Source: Bacteroidales bacterium
Lineage (GTDB): Bacteria > Bacteroidota > Bacteroidia > Bacteroidales > UBA12481
Direction of reading: 5' to 3'
Length of the DNA stretch: 5,266 bases
Assembly (NCBI GenBank): GCA_028707745.1
Contig: JAQWAJ010000163.1
Coordinates: 1-5,266 of the forward strand
Position numbers and translations under genes: made by a program. The notes below the pieces were generated by a model. That model ran no database searches. It saw only the letters and a list, made by a program, of their open reading frames with translations, and was not told the origin of the DNA. Positions within the stretch are counted from its first letter, which is position 1. Every line of letters begins with the position of its first letter. Positions 1-5,266 of this stretch are shown piece after piece.

Positions 1-47
1 GGAGGGCAGGGCACTAAACCGGCGAACGGAATTGAAAATACTCAGTG

Positions 48-461
48 TCAGATAGTTAATTTATCCAGATATTTTCCGATGGCATTCAGCAATTCATCAA
101 AATGGATGGGCTTTGAAAGATAGCCATCACATCCGGCTTCGAAAATCCGATCCGTATCGATTTCATCGGTAAAAGTGGTCTGAGCTATGATCGGCAGGTC
201 GGGACGGAATGATTTAATGGCTTCCGTGGCCTTGAACCCATCCAGGTTTGGCATTCTCAGATCCATCAGAACGAGGTTTATATCAGGATCCTTCTGGCAC
301 ATGTCGATGGATTGGAACCCATCCATGGCCCACAGCAGGGTGACACCGGTTTTTGTTAATGCAGCTTTAAAGAAGAGCATATTTGTTTCAACATCCTCAA
401 CAATGAGAATTTTTTTCCCTGTCCAATCGGTTATTCTTTTTGGTTTTTTTTCCGTTTGCAT
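48..461 (-). CDS. Single-domain CheY-like response regulator
   Basis: This 137-residue protein is a lone receiver with no output domain. After a short basic N-terminus (MQTEKKPKR), the fold starts at KKILIVED (E22/D23). The phospho-acceptor is D67 in LMDLRMP, the switch residue is T95 and the Lys is K117-P118; the pocket looks functional. Such proteins act by protein-protein contact or as shuttles or sinks in a phosphorelay. The partner here is probably one of the co-transcribed kinases. The first 78 receiver residues match the C-terminal receiver of the gene at 2458-4080 at about 50% by eye, and the preceding Trp is shared, suggesting a receiver copied from, or donated to, a hybrid kinase. 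I chose the ATG at 459-461, 10 bases after the preceding TAA. A TTG at 480-482 would add seven residues and overlap the upstream gene by 11 bases; it is less likely because it adds no domain residues. Neither start has a Shine-Dalgarno. The stop is TGA. An A8 run lies in codons 4-6. Confidence 0.93.
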   Translation of the reverse strand: MQTEKKPKRITDWTGKKILIVEDVETNMLFFKAALTKTGVTLLWAMDGFQSIDMCQKDPDINLVLMDLRMPNLDGFKATEAIKSFRPDLPIIAQTTFTDEIDTDRIFEAGCDGYLSKPIHFDELLNAIGKYLDKLTI

Positions 462-471
462 GGTTGTGGTT

Positions 472-2442
472 TTATCTGGCAAGTTTCAACACGGTTTCAA
501 GATCACTGATTTTAAATGGCTTGCTGATGTATCCATCCATTCCTTTCTGGATAAAAAGCTCCATATTGCCTTTAACAGCGTCAGCCGTCATGGCAATGAT
601 CGGAAGATATCCGGTATCGCTGTTATCTTTTTCTCTTTGGCGGATCACATGGGTAGCTTCCAGCCCGTCCATCACAGGCATCTGAATATCCATCAGCACG
701 ATATCGTATCGGTTCGTCCGGGTCAGATCACAGGCTGTCTGCCCGTTTTCGGCGATGTCTACCTTATGCCCCAATTTCGTCAGGTTATAAACCGCAACAC
801 GTTGATTGATAGGATTGTCTTCAGCCAGCAGGATATGTAATTTTCTAATTTCTGAAGCCGACTTATCCAATGTTGGTTTCGTATCTGTCATGATGGATTC
901 AGAGAGGTTTAAAACGGCTGTGAACCAAAATGTTGAACCTTTCCCTTCTTCACTGTCAACACCGATCTCCCCCTGCATCAATTCAGCCAGCCGTTTCGAA
1001 ATGGTTAATCCCAATCCGCTTCCACCGAATTTCCGGGCAATGGAATCATCGGTCTGAGAAAAAGATTTGAAGAGTTTGTTTTTTCCGGCTTCGGAGATTC
1101 CGATACCGGAGTCGATGACCCTGAAAATGAGTTTTACTTTTCTTGACGATTTTTCCAGAAGATCAATCTCGCAGGAGATACCTCCTGCATTGGTAAACTT
1201 AATAGCATTGTTAATCAGGTTGATCAGAATCTGCTTGGTCCTTAAAGGATCTCCGATTAATGCCCGGGGTATTTCAGGGCTGATCTTACTTCTGAGGTAA
1301 AGTCCTTTTTTCTGAGCCTGATAATTCAACAATTTAATGGTTTCGTTGATTTTCTCCGACAGGTCGAAATCGATTTTTTCCAAAGTGATTTTTCCGGCTT
1401 CGATTTTTGAGAAGTCAAGAATATCATTGATAATGGATAGCAGGTTGTCTCCCGAAAGTTTTATAATTTGCAAAAAATCAACTTGTTCCGGGCTCAGATC
1501 GGTTTCCATTAAGATATCGGTCATACCAATAATCCCGTTCATCGGGGTTCGTATTTCATGGCTCATATTTGCCAGAAACATCGATTTGGCCATGTTCGCA
1601 GCATCTGCATCGTCTTTGGCTTGCTGCAAAGCCAGCTTATCGCTGTGACGTTCGGTGGTATCCCTTGCAATGCCGATCATTCCTGTTAATTCGCCATTCA
1701 GGTTGATCAACGGATTGATGCGGTAGTCGAGGAGTACTTTGCTGCCATCAGTCAATGGCATCCAGAGCTCTTTTTCAACCGTTAACATGGTCTCCTTAAG
1801 CTGTTGTTCGAGCTGATTCAGTTCAACCATCACTCCTTCAGGGAAGGCTTCTGCATTGGTTTTACCGATAATCTGATTTTCAGCAATTCCAAAGCTTGAT
1901 GCAAAAGTTTTATTACATCCGAGATATTGTCCGGATGCGGATTTGTAGTAAACCAGATCGGGGATTGATTGTAACAGACTGTTTAATAGAAAGTTGCTTT
2001 GTTCTAATGATTTCTGCATTTTAACCCGTTCTGAAATCTCTGATTCGAGCTGGCGTTTTTGATGATACAGGTCGAGAAATACCCGGATCTTGCCCTGCAG
2101 AATTTTAGGATTGATCGGTTTTGATATGAAATCGACAGCACCCGATTCGAGACCTTTAACAACATGAAAATCTTCATGGTAAATGGCTGAAACAAAGATA
2201 ACCGGCAGATGGCGGGTTGCAGCGTTGGATCTCATCAGGACGACTGTTTCGTATCCATCCATATCGGGCATCTGCACGTCAACCAAAGCCAGTGCGAAAT
2301 TGTGGTTAAGAGTCAGCTGAAGAGCCTGATTACCCGATAATGCACGGATCGGTTTGACATCGAAATCGACCATCAGCCTTTCCAGAGCGATAAGATTCTC
2401 AACCTTATCGTCAACGATGAGTATTTTGGTTTCTTCAGTCAT
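472..2442 (-). CDS. Soluble PAS-containing hybrid histidine kinase, REC-PAS-HisKA-HATPase-REC
   Basis: This is a 656-residue cytoplasmic kinase with no membrane segment. The N-terminal receiver (about 5-122) has D11/D12, phospho-acceptor D55, S85 and K108-P109. A short helical linker (about 122-148) leads to a PAS domain (about 148-265) that starts at SIPDLVYY and ends at the classic RDTTER. HisKA follows, with H295 in SHEIRTP. The ATPase domain (about 392-512) has N412, D444-SGIG, the LFKSF F box and GGSGLGL at 473-479. The C-terminal receiver (about 536-656) has E541/D542, D585, T619 and K641-P642. All catalytic motifs are intact. The PAS domain resembles that of the redox kinase ArcB, including a Gly-Cys-Asn at C176; its ligand is unknown. 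The front receiver aligns without gaps with that of the upstream kinase, which suggests tandem duplication with gain or loss of PAS. The ATG start is 15 bases after the upstream TAG, in an A/T-rich leader without Shine-Dalgarno. There is no HPt domain, so the C-terminal receiver must use a separate HPt or exchange phosphate with H295. Confidence 0.97.
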   Translation of the reverse strand: MTEETKILIVDDKVENLIALERLMVDFDVKPIRALSGNQALQLTLNHNFALALVDVQMPDMDGYETVVLMRSNAATRHLPVIFVSAIYHEDFHVVKGLESGAVDFISKPINPKILQGKIRVFLDLYHQKRQLESEISERVKMQKSLEQSNFLLNSLLQSIPDLVYYKSASGQYLGCNKTFASSFGIAENQIIGKTNAEAFPEGVMVELNQLEQQLKETMLTVEKELWMPLTDGSKVLLDYRINPLINLNGELTGMIGIARDTTERHSDKLALQQAKDDADAANMAKSMFLANMSHEIRTPMNGIIGMTDILMETDLSPEQVDFLQIIKLSGDNLLSIINDILDFSKIEAGKITLEKIDFDLSEKINETIKLLNYQAQKKGLYLRSKISPEIPRALIGDPLRTKQILINLINNAIKFTNAGGISCEIDLLEKSSRKVKLIFRVIDSGIGISEAGKNKLFKSFSQTDDSIARKFGGSGLGLTISKRLAELMQGEIGVDSEEGKGSTFWFTAVLNLSESIMTDTKPTLDKSASEIRKLHILLAEDNPINQRVAVYNLTKLGHKVDIAENGQTACDLTRTNRYDIVLMDIQMPVMDGLEATHVIRQREKDNSDTGYLPIIAMTADAVKGNMELFIQKGMDGYISKPFKISDLETVLKLAR

Positions 2443-2457
2443 ACGTTAGTTAATTAT

Positions 2458-4080
2458 CTATCGGTTTAGATACTTTGCCATTTTTTGCAGGAGTATCATC
2501 CTATTAATTGGTTTTGTAACAAGCTCATCAACAAAGACATGAATACCATTGTTCTTTTTATTTTGCAAGGCATAAGCTGTTTGAACGATAACTGGGAGCT
2601 CCGGACGCATCGATTTGATTTGTGCGGTAGCCTCGTACCCATCAAAGTCAGGCAGCCGGATGTCCATGAGTACCAGCTCAATTTCAGGATGATTTTTTGC
2701 CAGGTCAACAGATTCCCTTCCTGTAGAGGCCCGCAAAATATTAAGTCCGGTGATTCGAAGACTTTCCTGCAGAAAAAGAAAGTTCAGGTCTTCGTCTTCA
2801 GCGATCAGGATGGTCCTGGAATACCAGTTATGGTCATCCGGCAGTTTGACAGTTGTTTGGGGATTCTCTGAAATTGCTGCTTCAGGTGGGATCATCGGAA
2901 CGGTGAAACGAAACTCGGATCCATGTCCTAATTCAGATTCAACCCATATTTTGCCGCCCAGCAATTCAACGAGATTTTTTGATATTGACAGGCCCAATCC
3001 CGTTCCGGGTATCAAAACATTCGGATTTTCGGCTCTTTTGAAACGACTAAAGATTTCCGTAGTGTTTTCGGGGGCCACTCCGACTCCGGTATCTTTGACA
3101 AAAAATTCGATCCAGGTATCTTTTTTCTGAAATCCGAAAAAGATTTGCCCGGATTCAGTGTACTTGAATGCATTGTTTAGCAGGTTATTAAGTATTTGAC
3201 GGAGCCTTTGACTGTCAGTGTTCAGGATAAAGTTGCCCGCTGTAGGATCGACTGAAAGATGGAGGGTAATATTCTCTTTCCTTTCCTGTCGTTTTATTTT
3301 TTCAAAATAGTCAAAGAGTTCAGCGCAGAGGCCGCAGATATCCAGCGGGGATACTGAGATTTTCAATTCACCGGTTTCAAGCTTGGAGTGGTCGAGTATT
3401 TCATCGATCAGAAACAACAAGTTTTTGCTGCTGTTGCTGACATACCGGAGATATTTTTCTTTATCTTTTTTGGGGACTAAAGGGTTGACTATCAAATCAG
3501 CAAATCCCAGAATGCTGTTTACCGGGGTTCTGATTTCATGTGACATATTCACCAGCAGTTGACTTTTGTAATCGCTGGCTTTTTCGGCATTGGCTCTGGC
3601 AATCTCGAGTTCTTTGGTTATTTGTGCACTCTTTTGAATCTCTTCGGTCAGCAACCTGTTTTTCAGGTTTAATTCATCAATGAGTGAACGGAGTTTCGTC
3701 CGGTTTTCTTCGAGGTCGATGAAAACCTGAACCTTGGCACGGACAATATCCGGATTTACAGGTTTAGGAATGAAATCCACTGCGCCGGTTTGCATTCCTT
3801 TGATTTTATACTGGTCCTCTGTATAAACTGCGGAGATAAGAATGACCGGAGTTGCTTCATGCAGCGACAACTGTCTCAGGTTTTTCAGCGTTTCAAAACC
3901 ATCCATTTCAGGCATCTGGATGTCCAGCAAAACGAGCGAGTAACGGTTGTTTTTGGCCAGTTGGACCGCATCGAATCCTGAACTGGCCAGATCAATCTCA
4001 ACCGGTATACTTCTGAGGATCATTTTTAATCCCAGAAGGTTGGTTTCGTTGTCATCTACTATAAGGATTCTATGTACCAT
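2458..4080 (-). CDS. Soluble hybrid histidine kinase, REC-HisKA-HATPase-REC
   Basis: This 540-residue kinase has no signal peptide or membrane segment, so it should act in the cytoplasm. The N-terminal receiver (about 3-120) has D9/D10, phospho-acceptor D53, S83 and K106-P107. A charged, probably coiled-coil linker (about 120-172) leads straight into HisKA, where H181 sits in SHEIRTP. The ExxT pattern after the His fits a kinase that can also dephosphorylate its partner. The ATPase domain (about 285-397) has N303 (N box), D330-TGVG (G1), IFSRF (F box) and GTGLGL at 359-364 (G2). The C-terminal receiver (about 422-540) has E428/D429, D473, T501 and K523-P524, but lacks the usual AGxDDY-like stretch before the Lys. 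There is no PAS or GAF sensor, so the front receiver is the likely input. The only two cysteines form a CxxC (C249, C252) between HisKA and the ATPase. The ATG start lies 18 bases after the preceding stop, with no Shine-Dalgarno; the protein begins directly at receiver strand 1. The stop is TAG. Confidence 0.96.
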   Translation of the reverse strand: MVHRILIVDDNETNLLGLKMILRSIPVEIDLASSGFDAVQLAKNNRYSLVLLDIQMPEMDGFETLKNLRQLSLHEATPVILISAVYTEDQYKIKGMQTGAVDFIPKPVNPDIVRAKVQVFIDLEENRTKLRSLIDELNLKNRLLTEEIQKSAQITKELEIARANAEKASDYKSQLLVNMSHEIRTPVNSILGFADLIVNPLVPKKDKEKYLRYVSNSSKNLLFLIDEILDHSKLETGELKISVSPLDICGLCAELFDYFEKIKRQERKENITLHLSVDPTAGNFILNTDSQRLRQILNNLLNNAFKYTESGQIFFGFQKKDTWIEFFVKDTGVGVAPENTTEIFSRFKRAENPNVLIPGTGLGLSISKNLVELLGGKIWVESELGHGSEFRFTVPMIPPEAAISENPQTTVKLPDDHNWYSRTILIAEDEDLNFLFLQESLRITGLNILRASTGRESVDLAKNHPEIELVLMDIRLPDFDGYEATAQIKSMRPELPVIVQTAYALQNKKNNGIHVFVDELVTKPINRMILLQKMAKYLNR

Positions 4081-4098
4081 GAACAGAATTGAATGTGA

Positions 4099-5266
4099 TT
4101 ACTTCTTCAGCCATACCCTCATCAATGACAGTAATTTAGCTATATCGATAGGTTTGGATACATAATCCGAAGCGCCCGCGTCTAAACACTTTTGCCGGTC
4201 TTCCTTCATGGCCTTGGCGGTAACGGCAATAATCGGAGTCTCCTTGAAACTTTTGTCCTTACGGATCTCCTGAATGGCTTCAAATCCGTCCATTTCAGGC
4301 ATCATAATATCCATCAGTATGAGATTGACATCTGAATGGTTTTTCAGAATCTCCAGGGCTTTGAGCCCGTTTTCAGCCTTCAGTACATCAATTCCTTTTT
4401 CCTCAAAAACCTTGGAAAGCGCAAAAATGTTTCTCATATCGTCATCAACGAGCAAAACCTTCTTCCCCTCAAAGGTATCTTCTTTTTCGTAAAGCTTTTT
4501 CAGGATTGCCTGTTGCTGCTGAGGAAGATCCTGTACCATGCGGTGTAAAAAGAGCGTAGCTTCATCAAGTAGTCTCTCTTCAGATCTGACGCCTTTAATA
4601 ATAATAGATTTGGTATATTGGTTTAATTCGTCATTCTGCTCACGGGTGAGGTCCTGACCGGTATAGATGATGATCGGAGGGAGCACCTCCAGGTGCATTT
4701 CCCGGATTTTCCGGATTAATTCGAGACCGTCGGCATCAGGTAAACCCAGGTCGAGGATCAGGCAATCGTAAACATTTTTTCTGAGGAGTTCAATGCATTC
4801 CTGTGCCGTGGACACCTCACTGATTTCAACGTCGGCTCCTTTCAGAAGCTGTTTCATCGTTTTTCTCAGCAATTCATTATCTTCAACAATCAGCAGGTGC
4901 TTCATTTTCTTTTCGAGAAAGTGCTCGATTTTATCAAAGGCAGCGGCAAGTGTATCCACTGTTACCGGCTTTTTGAGATATCCGATAGCTCCTTTCTGAT
5001 AAGCTTCAAAGGTTTCGTCCAGCGACGACATCATGTGAACGGGAATATGTCTGGTTTTCGAATCGCGTTTGATCAGGTCGAGAACTTTCCATCCGTCCAT
5101 GCCTGGCAGCTTGATGTCCAGAATAATTGCTGCCGGGAGGTATTCCTGTGCTATGGCATATCCGGTTTCTCCATCTCCGGCAATAATACATTTGAAATGC
5201 TGGTTATGGCACTCTTTGTATAGAATTTTTGCAAACTCCGCGTCATCTTCAATGACTAGTATCGTT
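4099..5266 (-). CDS. Triple-receiver C-terminal part of a probable hybrid histidine kinase (5' end outside window)
   Basis: This is a partial gene: the frame is open to the window edge, and 388 residues are visible before a TAA stop. It contains three consecutive receiver domains (residue numbers count from the first full codon). REC1 (about 1-118) has acidic residues E6-D8, phospho-acceptor D50, switch S80 and K99-P100. REC2 (about 122-246) has E128/D129, D172, T202 and K224, with Gly instead of Pro after the Lys. REC3 (about 268-388) has D274/D275, D319, T349 and K371-P372. The ATG at 5098-5100 lies inside REC1, just after its phospho-acceptor, so it is not the start. Three tandem receivers, with an RLLDEATLFLHR segment closing the second, are known at the C-terminus of large hybrid kinases with HAMP or GAF input domains. 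The kinase part is therefore inferred, not seen; a stand-alone multi-receiver protein is the alternative. It would pass phosphate within the relay and is the first visible gene of the operon. Confidence 0.9.
   Translation of the reverse strand, partial: TILVIEDDAEFAKILYKECHNQHFKCIIAGDGETGYAIAQEYLPAAIILDIKLPGMDGWKVLDLIKRDSKTRHIPVHMMSSLDETFEAYQKGAIGYLKKPVTVDTLAAAFDKIEHFLEKKMKHLLIVEDNELLRKTMKQLLKGADVEISEVSTAQECIELLRKNVYDCLILDLGLPDADGLELIRKIREMHLEVLPPIIIYTGQDLTREQNDELNQYTKSIIIKGVRSEERLLDEATLFLHRMVQDLPQQQQAILKKLYEKEDTFEGKKVLLVDDDMRNIFALSKVFEEKGIDVLKAENGLKALEILKNHSDVNLILMDIMMPEMDGFEAIQEIRKDKSFKETPIIAVTAKAMKEDRQKCLDAGASDYVSKPIDIAKLLSLMRVWLKK

Noticed and set aside
1..47. Possible terminator or next gene after the last stop
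   Set aside because: Only a weak three-base stem (CCG/CGG) without a T run is visible, and no convincing start codon with coding sequence fits in 47 bases. The operon may continue past the window.
411..451. T-rich runs near 411-417 and 444-451 as an intrinsic terminator
   Set aside because: On the transcribed minus strand they read as A runs inside Lys-rich codons of the small receiver, and there is no GC-rich hairpin beside them.
187..840. A 217-codon open frame on the plus strand, and many shorter plus-strand frames (for example 2485-2871 and 4897-5223)
   Set aside because: They lie antisense to clear receiver and kinase genes, show no recognisable domain and are explained by codon structure of the minus-strand genes.
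2496..2708. Short minus-strand open frames at 2496-2708 and 2004-2195, overlapping the kinases in another frame
   Set aside because: They run inside intact receiver-coding sequence whose own frame is uninterrupted, so they are neither genes nor signs of frameshift.
668..4308. Recurring DNA patches resembling CCATxxCAGGCATCTGxATxTCCA (for example near 668, 2259, 3901 and 4288)
   Set aside because: Each patch encodes the conserved phospho-Asp motif (D-x-x-MP-x-MDG) of a receiver. The repetition is protein conservation, not an operator or repeat array.
5098..5100. ATG as the start of the triple-receiver gene
   Set aside because: The same frame continues upstream to the window edge and encodes the first half of a receiver, including its acidic pocket and phospho-Asp, so the gene begins outside the window.

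Overview
The window is a single-strand block of two-component signalling genes. All four supported genes lie on the minus strand and are transcribed from position 5266 towards position 1. In order they are: the C-terminal part of a protein with three receiver (REC) domains, most likely the tail of a large hybrid histidine kinase whose kinase part lies outside the window (4099 to beyond 5266); a soluble REC-HisKA-HATPase-REC hybrid kinase (2458-4080); a soluble REC-PAS-HisKA-HATPase-REC hybrid kinase (472-2442); and a stand-alone CheY-like receiver (48-461). The genes are separated by 18, 15 and 10 bases, so they probably form one operon, with the promoter upstream of the window. No gene-free stretch exceeds 47 bases. 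No RNA gene, mobile element, CRISPR array or convincing terminator was seen.

The organism is probably a member of the Bacteroidota, at moderate confidence. None of the three start codons inside the window is preceded by a Shine-Dalgarno sequence; the leaders are A/T-rich instead. GC content is moderate by eye. Multi-receiver hybrid kinases, and receivers introduced by a Trp-x3-(K/T)-ILI(V/A)ED segment, are typical of that phylum. This is inference from style, not from a marker gene.

Functionally, the window encodes eight receiver domains and two complete kinase cores. It has no histidine phosphotransfer (HPt) domain, no DNA-binding or enzymatic output domain, and no transmembrane segment in the complete genes. 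All eight receivers keep the acidic pocket, the phospho-accepting Asp, a Thr/Ser switch residue and the Lys. Both kinases keep the H, N, G1, F and G2 boxes. The likely picture is a cytoplasmic phosphorelay or phosphate-sharing network: the large upstream kinase takes in a signal, the two REC-headed kinases are tuned by phosphorylation of their own N-terminal receivers, and the small receiver is a diffusible partner, shuttle or sink. The wiring and final output are not visible.

The modules look related by duplication. The N-terminal receivers of the two complete kinases align without gaps at about 44% identity. The small receiver aligns at about 50% over its first 78 residues with the C-terminal receiver of the REC-HisKA-HATPase-REC kinase. 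Points worth a second look are a lone CxxC pair in that kinase, an ArcB-like PAS domain carrying one of ArcB's two redox cysteines, and the lack of any HPt or output domain. The family types themselves are well known, and I do not see proof of an undescribed system.
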